A stretch of 62,173 bases of DNA from the NCBI GenBank assembly GCA_030653035.1, contig JAUSAB010000060.1, positions 1 to 62,173 on the forward strand, read 5' to 3'. Below are positions 23,425 to 32,110 of this stretch, in pieces. This DNA comes from Desulfocapsaceae bacterium. GTDB lineage: Bacteria; Desulfobacterota; Desulfobulbia; Desulfobulbales; Desulfocapsaceae. A program made the position numbers and the translations under genes. Every line of letters starts with the position of its first letter. Position 1 is the first letter of the stretch. The notes beneath the pieces were generated by a model. That model was not told the DNA's origin. It did no database searches and saw only the letters and a list, made by a program, of their open reading frames with translations.

Positions 23425-23514
23425 GTGCCTTACAGATCATTTTCTTGTTCTTTTTACAAGAAAATGATCTGCGAAAGGCACTTATCCCGTTCATCGGGGT
23501 TAGGATAACACGTT
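23425..23514 (+). repeat. Hairpin repeat family D, copy 1
   Basis: GTGCCTTACAGATCATTTTC followed by TTG pairs with CAAGAAAATGATCTGCGAAA and GGCAC across a 9-base loop. The conserved tail reads ATCCCGTTCATCGGGGTTAG. The same structure, with base changes, occurs at 57454-57533. Confidence 0.75.
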
Positions 23515-23574
23515 CAGGACCGGCAAACCGGGGATCTTCATCGGCCTGCCGGTGCCCCCGTCTTGCCGCTCAGT

Positions 23575-24879
23575 CTACGATTTGCCGCCCCGGCGCGGTG
23601 TGCGGCCACTGCGGCCACTGTTGCGGCTGCTGTTTTTCGGTTCCCCGGCCGTTTTCCGCACCGGCCCCTGTTCCTGCGCCGGTTTGATCTTGGGCTTTTT
23701 CGGCCTCTTCGGGCGCACTTGCAGTTGGCGGGTCAGGGGAACATGATGGGTCGGGATAAAACCGGCCGCCACCTCGCGCATCAGGGTCTGGCCGACCAGG
23801 GTCTCGATTGCCGCAAGCAGCTGGACCTCATCGGCGCTGACCAGCGAGATTGCCTCCCCCGTGGAACCGGCCCGCCCAGTGCGGCCGATCCGGTGGACGT
23901 AATCCTCAGCCACCTTGGGCAGATCGAAGTTGATCACGTGCGGCAGCTCACTGATATCGATACCGCGCGCGGCAATATCGGTGGCGACCAGGACCCGGAC
24001 CTTGCCCTCCTTGAAGTCGGCCAGGGCGCGGGCACGCTCACCCTGACTTTTTTCACCGTGGATCACCGCTGTGATGATGCCGCCAGTCCCCAATTTCTTC
24101 GCCAGGAGATCGGCCCCGTTACGGGTGCGGACAAAGACCAGCACCTGCTCCCAGCCCTGGTTGCGCACCAGATGACTGAGGAGGGCCGGCTTCTTGGCCT
24201 TGTCAACCTCATAGACCCACTGTTTCACACTCTTGGGAGCCGAGTTGCGCGGGCTGACCTCGATCAGTACCGGATTTCGGAGGAACCCCTCGGTGAGCTT
24301 GCGGATATCGCTGGAAAAGGTGGCCGAAAAGAGGAGGTTCTGACGCCTTGGCGGCAGCAGGGCCAGGATCTTGCGGATATCGGTAATGAACCCCATGTCG
24401 AGCATCCGGTCGGCCTCATCGAGCACCAGGGTCTCCACTTGGGCAAACTGCACGGCATTCTGGTTGAACAGGTCCAACAACCGCCCCGGCGTCGCCACCA
24501 GCACATCGACCCCGCCGCGCAGCTTCATCATCTGCGGATTGATCTTCACCCCGCCATACACCACGCCCGACCTCAGCGATAAATGTTTACCATAGACGGC
24601 AACGCTCTGCTCCACCTGCACCGCCAGCTCGCGAGTCGGGGTCAGCACCAAAACACGGATGTGGTTCGCCTTCACCCTGGGGCCGCCGGCCAGACGCTGC
24701 AGCAGCGGCAGGACAAAACCGGCGGTCTTGCCGGTTCCGGTCTGGGCCGCGGCCATGACATCCTTGCCGGAGAGGACCGCGGGGATCGCCTTGAGCTGGA
24801 TCGGAGTAGGTGTGATATAGCCGCTTTCATCAAGGGCACGAAGAAGGGCTTCGGAGAGTCCGAGGGAGGCAAATGACAT
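23575..24879 (-). CDS. rhlE: RhlE-type DEAD-box RNA helicase
   Basis: The 434-residue protein has all DEAD-box motifs in order: Q motif region [19 protein letters not shown], Walker [28 protein letters not shown] in [18 protein letters not shown] in [10 protein letters not shown], then [12 protein letters not shown] and [10 protein letters not shown]. The short basic C-terminal tail rich in Pro, Arg and Lys is typical of RhlE. It unwinds RNA duplexes during ribosome assembly or RNA decay. It begins with [13 protein letters not shown], the usual family N-terminus. The long antisense frame on the plus strand is a coding shadow. Confidence 0.93.
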   Translation of the reverse strand: MSFASLGLSEALLRALDESGYITPTPIQLKAIPAVLSGKDVMAAAQTGTGKTAGFVLPLLQRLAGGPRVKANHIRVLVLTPTRELAVQVEQSVAVYGKHLSLRSGVVYGGVKINPQMMKLRGGVDVLVATPGRLLDLFNQNAVQFAQVETLVLDEADRMLDMGFITDIRKILALLPPRRQNLLFSATFSSDIRKLTEGFLRNPVLIEVSPRNSAPKSVKQWVYEVDKAKKPALLSHLVRNQGWEQVLVFVRTRNGADLLAKKLGTGGIITAVIHGEKSQGERARALADFKEGKVRVLVATDIAARGIDISELPHVINFDLPKVAEDYVHRIGRTGRAGSTGEAISLVSADEVQLLAAIETLVGQTLMREVAAGFIPTHHVPLTRQLQVRPKRPKKPKIKPAQEQGPVRKTAGEPKNSSRNSGRSGRTPRRGGKS

Positions 24880-25009
24880 AGGGTGGTTTCTCGAAAAGTG
24901 GTTGATGGTCTCGGTTGTAGAACACGGCGTTGTCTGGCAAGTTAGAGAGATTGACCATTACGGACGATTAGACCGGCCCGGCAGCAGACTCAAAGGATAT
25001 AACGCCTGA

Positions 25010-25635
25010 GTCAAGTACCACCGGCAAAGCCGGTGGCTTGAAAGAATCTGAACCGCTCGAAGCGGTTGAAAACCTTGAGCCACCTAAAGGTGACTACTGT
25101 TGAAACAATTTCAGTTGTTCAATACGTTTGTCCTCTTTCTCTTGCTTTTGGATATATTCTCGCACGGCATCTTCGTCCTTACCTACCGTCGACACATAAT
25201 ATCCTCTTGCCCAAAAGTGCTGCCCTACAAAATTCTTCTTTCGTCCCTGAAAATTCCGGGCGATTTGAATCGCACTTTTGCCTTTGATAAAACCAACTAC
25301 CTGCGACACCGAGTACTTGGGGGGAATGGAGAACAAAATATGAACATGATCAGGCATTAGATGACCTTCGACCACCTTGCATTCTTTTTGCGCTGCAAGA
25401 TCTCGAAATATTTCTCCCAGATATTTCCTGAGGTCTTCAAATATTGCCTTCTTCCGATACTTCGGAATCCATACAATGTGATACTTGCATTCCCACTTCG
25501 TGTGGCTTAAACTTTGTTCGTCGTACATAGGAAGTCTCCTTTTCTTGAACTTTGAGCGGTTCAGAATCGTGAGACTTCCCGCTTATTCCCGGAATTGTCA
25601 AACTTTGTGAGTCCACCGGCAGAGCCGGTGGTTTA
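25010..25635 (-). mobile_element. IS200/IS605-family insertion element with TnpA
   Basis: The element is bounded by near-identical palindromes: CCACCGGCAAAGCCGGTGG at 25018-25036 and CCACCGGCAGAGCCGGTGG at 25613-25631. Two more hairpins lie between the tnpA stop and the 3' end (around 25050 and 25078). IS200-type elements have such subterminal hairpins instead of terminal inverted repeats and move as single strands. Only tnpA is present, with no tnpB. The exact cleavage sites were not determined. Confidence 0.8.
25094..25528 (-). CDS. tnpA: IS200-type transposase TnpA (Y1 HUH)
   Basis: The 144-residue protein is a full-length Y1 transposase. It shows CKYHIVWIPKYRKK at the start, the HUH metal-binding pair in MPDHVHILFSIPP, and the catalytic Tyr region in ARGYYVSTVGKDEDAVREYI. 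Length and motifs suggest an active enzyme. It would cut single-stranded DNA beside the subterminal hairpins. ATG 25528 is preceded on the minus strand by AGGAGAC with good spacing. Confidence 0.93.
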   Translation of the reverse strand: MYDEQSLSHTKWECKYHIVWIPKYRKKAIFEDLRKYLGEIFRDLAAQKECKVVEGHLMPDHVHILFSIPPKYSVSQVVGFIKGKSAIQIARNFQGRKKNFVGQHFWARGYYVSTVGKDEDAVREYIQKQEKEDKRIEQLKLFQQ

Positions 25636-25700
25636 CCTGTTTTTTATTAAGAGAACAGGGCCGCGACACGATTCTGCCCTCTTGAATGAATAATTAGATC

Positions 25701-26603
25701 TCAACACATAATGTGATTTTGTACCAACGACCTTGAAAGGCCGTCTATCCCTGGAAAAAGTGATTCCTCGGTCAAGCCCATCAATCTCATCTCTAATCTC
25801 AGTTGAGCATGAATATTTTTGGGGACTACTATTTTTATAACGCTAAAATTTTTGTAACAAGGGTCGTCATGTTTGCGTAAGCACAATTCTGTCAATTCAA
25901 CCTGATTTGGTTGTTCCAGCTCAGTTGCTATACCAGGAAAGCTAACCTTCAGGTTGTCCATGAAACTAAAAGGTTGACTGGGCGACCCTAAATAACCTGC
26001 ACCGATGAATAGGCTGCGTTGCCTAGAGGCGCGATCGAAAAGAGATTGAGACTCAAGCGGTACCAGATGAGTTAGACTACTTTGGGCTGTATTGTAGTGG
26101 GGCCGTGCCACTGACTTATTGAATAAATCAATATGATAGTCGTTAATAACATCCCTTAGGTCGTGCCCTTTTTTGTATGACAATTTTGCAAATTGATACA
26201 AATTATCGCGAAGAAGTGGTTTGTTTAATGCCCATATTGCAGCATCTTCAGATGCATTTAATGCTGCAAAATAAGCAGCCACATAAATAGATTCTGTAAA
26301 GTCAAGCAACCTTGTCGCCCCACCATGATGCTGCATTAACGCTAGCCATTCAAAGGTATTGATGGTTCGCAAGACGGCTGGAGAATAAAGGTGGAACTTG
26401 TTCTTAAACTCATGCAGCATCCAATGCTCGGTATTCTCAAGGCTGTAATTTATTCGTCCTGAGCGGATGTATGCACGCTCAAGGGACGTTTCAAGCGCCC
26501 ATCTGGAGTTGGCTTGGCCACGAAAGACAAACAAACGCAAATGCGCGGACAAATCAACTATATCGTTGATGCTTTTCACAGCAACTGAAACGTAAGTTCG
26601 CAT
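25701..26603 (-). CDS. FRG-domain protein
   Basis: A 300-residue protein with the FRG signature: LRLFVFRGQANSRWALETSL near the N-terminus and LALMQHHGGATRLLDFTESI with YVAAYFAALNA in the middle. The FRG domain is named for its F-R-G motif and is of unknown molecular function. It turns up often in phage, mobile-element and defence-associated loci. There is no membrane helix. It lies between an IS200 copy and a broken KilA-N gene, a setting that fits acquired DNA. A role in phage defence is inference from context only. Confidence 0.85.
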   Translation of the reverse strand: MRTYVSVAVKSINDIVDLSAHLRLFVFRGQANSRWALETSLERAYIRSGRINYSLENTEHWMLHEFKNKFHLYSPAVLRTINTFEWLALMQHHGGATRLLDFTESIYVAAYFAALNASEDAAIWALNKPLLRDNLYQFAKLSYKKGHDLRDVINDYHIDLFNKSVARPHYNTAQSSLTHLVPLESQSLFDRASRQRSLFIGAGYLGSPSQPFSFMDNLKVSFPGIATELEQPNQVELTELCLRKHDDPCYKNFSVIKIVVPKNIHAQLRLEMRLMGLTEESLFPGIDGLSRSLVQNHIMC

Positions 26604-26909
26604 AAGATCTAACCATTACTTATCTGGTCAATTTGACCTGATACATTGATAAATATCACCAAATCGGGCATTTTTGCCCTGCCCTGTTATCACCTCTTTC
26701 GCCACATTCCTTTCTCCCAGTGAACGCACGTTGGCTGATTCGAAAAAAAAGTAAACGAATAAGGTAACAGCATATCTATCAAATACCGTAAAATTCAGAA
26801 CAATCCTGTTATCTACCAGCAGGAGATATAATTCTCAAGAAGAATGGCGAATTTGCTCTCTTGCTCAGATGCGCACGCCCCGTGTTATCAGTGACCCCGG
26901 TTACTCCTC
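26604..26909. other. Intergenic region between FRG gene and KilA-N pseudogene
   Basis: About 300 bases. I see no gene, only short frames with no ribosome binding site. It is AT-rich up to 26870, where the KilA-N gene tail begins. Confidence 0.5.
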
Positions 26910-27741
26910 TTATTCTTTGAGTTGTTTGATCGCAGGCTCAGGGGTGAGCACCTGCATCTGGCGAATGGCTATGGCGTTGAGACGGATGAGACGTTCCCCT
27001 TGGGTCAGTTCCATGTGAATGAGTTCGGCATTCATGCCCTCGATATTGGCCAGCACCAGCCGTTGTTCGATGGTGGCGTAGTCGCGCATGTTGCCTTCCA
27101 TATCGGGATTGGCATCCCGCCATTGTGGCTGTCTGGCCGAAGAGGGCAACATTGAGCATGTCCGCTTCGTTGGCGTAGATAATGGCAGCCTGCGCCGGGG
27201 TCACTGCGGCTGGGACCAGGTGCGTTTTGACGGCATCGGTGTGGATGCGGTAGTTGAGTTTGGAAAGGGTACGATTCAAATTCCAGGCAAGCGACAGGCG
27301 GCGGTTCTCATCCTCCTTGAGACGCTGGAATTCCTTAATGAGGTAGAGTTTGAACTCGACCGAGATCCAGGAGGCAAACTCAAAAGCGATGTCCTTGTGT
27401 GCGTAGGTTCCGCCGTAACGGCCGGACTTGGAGACCAGACCGCAGGCACTGGTGGCATCTATCCATTGTCGTGGCGTCAAGACAAAGCTGTTGAGTCCCG
27501 CCCTGTTTTTAAACCCCTCGAATTCGAGGGGTTTAAAATTGATGTTATGTAATCGCTCCCATATCCCCAAGAATTCAATGGTATTGCGGTTTCTCATCCA
27601 GTTCTGAATGACATGATCTGATCGATCCGGCTCTTTGTGCTTAGCGATGTCCGTCAGGGAAATATACTCATCACTGGCCTGATTAAGAACGGTGACGACT
27701 GTTCCTTGTACTTCAAGGGTTGCCTTGCTGGTTTTGCGCAT
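26910..27741 (-). pseudogene. KilA-N domain protein, disrupted by a frameshift
   Basis: Two overlapping minus-strand frames together make one KilA-N protein. The first (27741 to about 27125) has the DNA-binding part, including DEYISLTDIAKHKEP, IQNWMRNRNTIEFLGIWE and FASWISVEFKLYLIKEFQRL, and then ADMLNVALFGQTA. The second (27152 to 26910) continues with QWRDANPDMEGNMRDYATIE and NIEGMNAELIHMELTQGERL. In KilA-N proteins of this type, L-F-G-x-T-A is directly followed by a QWRDANPD-like segment, so one base-count change near 27120-27136 breaks the gene. After the shift the first frame runs on as Arg/His-rich nonsense. An old or recent mutation, or a sequencing error, could explain it. Confidence 0.8.
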
Positions 27742-27859
27742 AAATTTCCTCTATGACAACATGGCTCAATAACACGGAATCATTGATATAATTCAACAAG
27801 TATGTGGCAATTCCTTGCATAAAACATGGGCGAGCCATTCTTTCATCTCCATTCGCGTC

Positions 27860-28696
27860 TTATTGTTTGACCAGCTCAACCCGGCGGTTCTTGGCCCGGC
27901 CTTCTTCGCTGTCGTTGGAGGCAACGGGTGAAAACAGGCCGCACCCATAGGATCGCAGGCGGTTGGCAGCAATCCCGTGATCGTGGACAAGGGCCTGGAG
28001 AACGGCTTCGCCCCGGGCCTGGGAGAGTTTGATATTGCTCTCTACCCCGCCCTGGTTGTCGGTGTGGCCGACGACAAAGATCTTGAGGCCGGGGTCACCT
28101 TTCAGCAGCTTGGCGATCTCGCCGATGGCCTGGGCTGACTCGGGCTTGATGGTGGACTTTGCAGTATCAAAATAGATGCCGTAAACCGCCGAGTGACCCG
28201 TTGCCCGGATATCGTTACTGATGACCACGGCGTCGGCCACGATGGTCTGCTCCATCGCTTTCTTCTCGACGATCCGCAGCCAGATCTTACCGTTCCCCTT
28301 CTGCACCTCAAACCATGTTTCCTGATTGTCTTTGACAAGTGATCCATTCACCCACCGGTCAGGATCACTCTGCACAATCGTGCCCCCGATCTTCTGGAGG
28401 GCATTCTCATAGTTGCGGACAACGGCAAGACCACTTTGTTCGGTTCCCTTTGCCCCGACAAAGGTATAGGTGATAAAGGTAAACTTGCCTTCGACCCGCG
28501 TTTTCGGGCCCTTCTTCACCTGAAACTCGTAGGCCGCGAAGTCCTCGACCTTGCAACTCTCGATTACATAATCAGGCATTCGCGTAGGGAATAGAGAGTG
28601 GTCCTTGCACCCTGCCTTATCCGCTTGCTGGGCAGCAACACTCGTCACCTGCAAGAGCACCAGCAAACTCATCAACACCATCATTATCTTTTTCAT
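27860..28696 (-). CDS. OmpA-like cell-wall-binding protein
   Basis: A 278-residue exported protein starting at ATG 28696 (GGGAGGAG upstream), with signal peptide MKKIMMVLMSLLVLLQVTSV. The N-terminal 140 residues are a beta-rich domain I do not recognise. The C-terminal part is an OmpA domain: YFDTAKSTIKPESAQAIGEI, VVGHTDNQGG, and RAKNRRVELV at the end, which binds peptidoglycan. The same arrangement is seen in envelope proteins that tie the outer membrane to the wall. It may be co-transcribed with the two small membrane proteins upstream. Confidence 0.85.
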   Translation of the reverse strand: MKKIMMVLMSLLVLLQVTSVAAQQADKAGCKDHSLFPTRMPDYVIESCKVEDFAAYEFQVKKGPKTRVEGKFTFITYTFVGAKGTEQSGLAVVRNYENALQKIGGTIVQSDPDRWVNGSLVKDNQETWFEVQKGNGKIWLRIVEKKAMEQTIVADAVVISNDIRATGHSAVYGIYFDTAKSTIKPESAQAIGEIAKLLKGDPGLKIFVVGHTDNQGGVESNIKLSQARGEAVLQALVHDHGIAANRLRSYGCGLFSPVASNDSEEGRAKNRRVELVKQ

Positions 28697-28779
28697 AGTC
28701 ACTTTCTCCTCCCTTTTTTCTTGTTGTGTACTTCCCCCCACGCCTCCCGTTATCCCCCGGGATGGCTCACCAGAACTCT

Positions 28780-29031
28780 TCAGACTTTCTTGACAAGGCC
28801 GACCAAAAACAGCAATGCCACGGCTCCCACAGCAGCTAGCACTATTGAGCCGATGATCCCACCAGCGGCCATTGCCAGCATCCTGAGCAGGAAGCCACCT
28901 ACGACCCCACCGATAACGCCAATCAAAATGTTACCGAGAAGACCAAAGCCCCCGCCTTTCATCATCATTCCAGCCAGCTGACCCGTCACTGCTCCGGATG
29001 CCAGAAAAATCAACAAGCTTCTGATGTCCAT
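28780..29031 (-). CDS. GlsB/YeaQ/YmgE-family membrane protein
   Basis: An 83-residue, glycine-rich protein with three hydrophobic stretches. IRSLLIFLASGAVTGQLAGM and GLLGNILIGVIGGVVGGFLL match the transglycosylase-associated/GlsB family, small inner-membrane proteins often induced by stress. The third stretch (VLAAVGAVALLFLVGLVKKV) is the usual end. No catalytic residues are known for these. It is placed between the OmpA-like gene and another small membrane gene on the same strand. Confidence 0.78.
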   Translation of the reverse strand: MDIRSLLIFLASGAVTGQLAGMMMKGGGFGLLGNILIGVIGGVVGGFLLRMLAMAAGGIIGSIVLAAVGAVALLFLVGLVKKV

Positions 29032-29046
29032 TGCTTCTCCTCAAGC

Positions 29047-29271
29047 TTATGAGTTTTTTTTGCTCCCGGAAAGCAGGAGCACACCGCCAACCACGATCGC
29101 AGCCACGCCGGCCCAGACCGGGATATTGACCGTCTGTTCTTCCTTTACCGACAACTCGATCGGTCCCAGCTTGACCTGTTGGGTCTCCTTGGTGTAGCTG
29201 AAGCTGCCATACGCCAACCCCAGGGCTCCGGCCAGGATCAGTACGATTGCCACACTCTTGACTGCGTTCAT
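29047..29271 (-). CDS. Small membrane protein, two helices
   Basis: A 74-residue protein with hydrophobic segments at VAIVLILAGALGLAYG and VWAGVAAIVVGGVLLLSGSK, joined by a polar loop that ends with VNIPV. I recognise the general pattern from small envelope proteins found beside GlsB-type genes but cannot name a characterised family. It is 15 bases upstream of the GlsB-like gene and in the same direction, so the two are likely co-expressed. AGGAG precedes the ATG on the minus strand. Confidence 0.65.
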   Translation of the reverse strand: MNAVKSVAIVLILAGALGLAYGSFSYTKETQQVKLGPIELSVKEEQTVNIPVWAGVAAIVVGGVLLLSGSKKNS

Positions 29272-29735
29272 TTCAACTCCTCCTTTTAAAGAAACTTTTG
29301 AATCCCCACTGCAGAATTTCTGAATTCGAGTATATTCCTTCCTCTTCTTTATTATTGAATACCTTCTCGCAGGGCTCTAATCCGCTCTCACGAAAGGTCT
29401 ATCTTGAGAATGCCATCTCGATTTCAGATAGTCAACTATGGGATTGTAGGGAATAAATAATCTGTTTGTTTTTCTACCCCAGAGACAATGGCAGGTCTAT
29501 CGCGATGACAGAGAAGTCATCGCGACAGATACTATAAAAACAGCAAGTTAGATCAATCAAACCATTGAATGGTCTTTCAATGAGGACTTGACCCAAGTCA
29601 TTTTCATCTTTCTTGCAACAGAATCTTTTTTTATTAAATTGCCAGCTCATTTTATGATATGCTTTTATTATTAGTACTGATTCTCAACTCATATCATGGG
29701 CATTTCCACCAACAATCCTTTATCATATAATATGG
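29272..29735. other. Divergent intergenic region with a perfect 10-bp inverted repeat
   Basis: About 464 bases with no gene. TCGCGATGAC (29500-29509) and GTCATCGCGA (29516-29525) form a perfect hairpin with a 6-base loop and no T-run, so it is more likely a protein-binding site than a terminator. It sits 210 bases before the sensor kinase and may regulate either side. Confidence 0.55.
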
Positions 29736-32084
29736 TTGCGAAGAATTACCCTCAGTGACAAGCAGCGGAATCTTGTTTCAGTTGTGCCTCACTTGTCCTG
29801 GCACAAAAAGACTGAGACTAAGCGAATCACTTATGCCAACAATACCAAGCGCAAAAAAGCAGAAAATATTATGCATAAAGCTCATGATGAATTAGAGCGG
29901 CGTGTGCAGGAACGCACTGTCGATCTGGCCTCAACAAATGAGATGTTAAGTTGGGAGATCAAAGAACGCAGGCGGTTTGAAACTGCCTTGCAGCAAAGTA
30001 ACAAAATGCTGAAGGCCTTAAGCCTTGTTCAATCCTATTATATTTCCGGCCTGAGCATATCGGCCTTATTCCGAATTATTCTGAAAGATTTCGTCGCACT
30101 GACTGACAGCAAAATCGGATTTATCGGGGAAATCCTGCATACTCCCGACGGAGACCGTTATATCAAAACAGTTGCCCTTACAGATGTCGCCATGCACGAT
30201 GAGTGCCGCCAAATTTACGAAAAAACGATTTCAAGCGGTTTAGAGTTTCACAAGCCTCATACGCTCTTCGGCGCCGTCCTGTTGACCGAGAAGGCCGTTA
30301 TTTCGAATAATCCAGCGACGGATTCACGTCACAGCGGCTTTCCCGAAGGCCACCCTCCCCTTGACACATTTCTCGGCCTGCCAATTCACTACGGCAGAAA
30401 GCTGGTAGGAGTAGTTGGCCTGGCAAATCGTTCGGGTGGATTTAACGACAAGCTTGTAGAATATGTAAGCCCCTTCATAATTACCTGTGGAAATATCATA
30501 GAAGCCGAGAAAAACAGGGAACGGAGAGAAGCGGCTGAACACTTACTGCGTGAAAGCGAGGAGCGCTACCGACGAATCACAAAGGAGCTTACTGACTACC
30601 TCTACAAGGTGCGGGTTGAAGATGGAAAGGTTGTTGAGACAACACACGGTTCGGTGTGCAAGACAGTGACTGGATACACGCCTCAAGACTATGCGGCCGA
30701 TTCCTCTCTCTGGCTACGGATAATCGTGCCGGATGATCAAGAAATGGTCACTGAGCACATCAAGAGAACACTGGCAGGTGAGAAACTCCCGCCCATTGAA
30801 CACCGCATCATCCACAAGAACGGCGAGATTCGCTGGGTGAGCGACAATCTCATCCCGCAGATTGACACCCAGGGCACACTCGTAGGGTACGACGGGGTGA
30901 TTAAAGATATCACCGAACGTAAGCAGGCGGCTGAGCGAGTATCCAGCAGTAATAACATGCTCAAAATGATCATTGATGCTATTTCCGATCCAATCTTCAT
31001 GGTAGATGCGGAATTTAAAATAAAAGAACTGAATAAAGCTGCCAAGAGCTACTATGAATTGACCAGCTTCACGCATGCAATCGGCAAGTTCTGTTTTGAA
31101 GCATTCTGTGGAAGGTCAAGCCCATGTGAGGGATGTGAATGTCCATTTTCAGATATGCGAGGTTATTCCGGCTCCTATGAACGCAAGGGGCTGATATATC
31201 CTGACAGGCTTGAGGAGGTGATTGTCGATGTAGTCAGAGATTCGTCGGGAGCAACCAAGGCAACCATTTTCCGTATCCATGATATTACCCAGGCAAGGAT
31301 GATGGACAGGCAATCCATACAAAACGAGAAACTGGCTTCTCTGGGACTGCTGATTGCGGGAGTCGCCCACGAGATCAACAATCCAAATAATTTCATCTAT
31401 TTCAACACCCCGATCCTGCGCTCCTATCTCCATTTTCTCTTGCCCATCGTCGACGAGTACGCGGCAACACAACCGGAATTATGGGTTTTTGGCAGGCCCT
31501 ACTCAGGTTTCCGGGAAGATTGCTTCAAACTATTAGACAATATTGAGCACGGTTCCACCCGGATTAACCAGATTGTTGGGAACCTGCGGGAATTTGCTCG
31601 CGAACGGGGAAGAGGTGAAAGACGTTGGGTTAACCTGAAGCAAGTAATGGAAAAAAGTCTCTCCATCTGCTTAGGACGTATTAAAAAATTCATAAAGACC
31701 ATTGACGTGGACATACCGGAAGGGCTACCACCCCAGCATACCGACCCACTGGCTCTTGAGCAGGTGATGATAAATCTCCTGATCAATGCCGCTCACGCCG
31801 CAGACAAAGATGACTCATGGATAAAACTGACGATAACTGAGCACATTAAGCCAGGTAACGAACTCATTGTGGAAGTGAGTGATAACGGCTGCGGTATGGA
31901 CGCCCATATCATGAAGAAAATATTTGACCCCTTTTTTACCACTAAAACCGTTGGTGTTGGCACCGGCCTGGGCCTGTCCATCAGCCACCGATTGGTAACG
32001 GAATTGGGGGGGAAAATCGAAGTTGAAAGTGAAGTGGGTAAAGGAAGTATCTTCCGAGTGGTGCTCCCGGCAAAATCATCGTAA
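29736..32084 (+). CDS. GAF/PAS sensor histidine kinase
   Basis: The 782-residue kinase has no membrane helix, so it senses in the cytoplasm. Order of parts: coiled coil (40-110), GAF domain (about 90-265, with FIGEILHTPDGDRY and LPIHYGRKLVGVVGL), two PAS domains (about 275-395 and 405-525), then the histidine kinase core. The phospho-His lies in LIAGVAHEINNPNNFIYFN, with HATPase blocks NLLINAAHAAD, DNGCGM and GTGLGLSI. The second PAS has a Cys cluster (CGRSSPCEGCECPF) that may bind a cofactor. The start is uncertain: TTG 29736 is the longest, ATG 29871 is possible. The NtrC-type regulator follows and is the likely partner. Confidence 0.88.
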   Translation: MRRITLSDKQRNLVSVVPHLSWHKKTETKRITYANNTKRKKAENIMHKAHDELERRVQERTVDLASTNEMLSWEIKERRRFETALQQSNKMLKALSLVQSYYISGLSISALFRIILKDFVALTDSKIGFIGEILHTPDGDRYIKTVALTDVAMHDECRQIYEKTISSGLEFHKPHTLFGAVLLTEKAVISNNPATDSRHSGFPEGHPPLDTFLGLPIHYGRKLVGVVGLANRSGGFNDKLVEYVSPFIITCGNIIEAEKNRERREAAEHLLRESEERYRRITKELTDYLYKVRVEDGKVVETTHGSVCKTVTGYTPQDYAADSSLWLRIIVPDDQEMVTEHIKRTLAGEKLPPIEHRIIHKNGEIRWVSDNLIPQIDTQGTLVGYDGVIKDITERKQAAERVSSSNNMLKMIIDAISDPIFMVDAEFKIKELNKAAKSYYELTSFTHAIGKFCFEAFCGRSSPCEGCECPFSDMRGYSGSYERKGLIYPDRLEEVIVDVVRDSSGATKATIFRIHDITQARMMDRQSIQNEKLASLGLLIAGVAHEINNPNNFIYFNTPILRSYLHFLLPIVDEYAATQPELWVFGRPYSGFREDCFKLLDNIEHGSTRINQIVGNLREFARERGRGERRWVNLKQVMEKSLSICLGRIKKFIKTIDVDIPEGLPPQHTDPLALEQVMINLLINAAHAADKDDSWIKLTITEHIKPGNELIVEVSDNGCGMDAHIMKKIFDPFFTTKTVGVGTGLGLSISHRLVTELGGKIEVESEVGKGSIFRVVLPAKSS

Positions 32085-32110
32085 TTTATTCAAGAAAAGG
32101 ACAAATCTGC

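Noticed and set aside
23563-24582. Long plus-strand frame opposite the helicase gene
   Set aside because: It lies fully inside the RhlE gene on the other strand. The helicase has all family motifs, and the antisense product has none. It is a GC-driven coding shadow.
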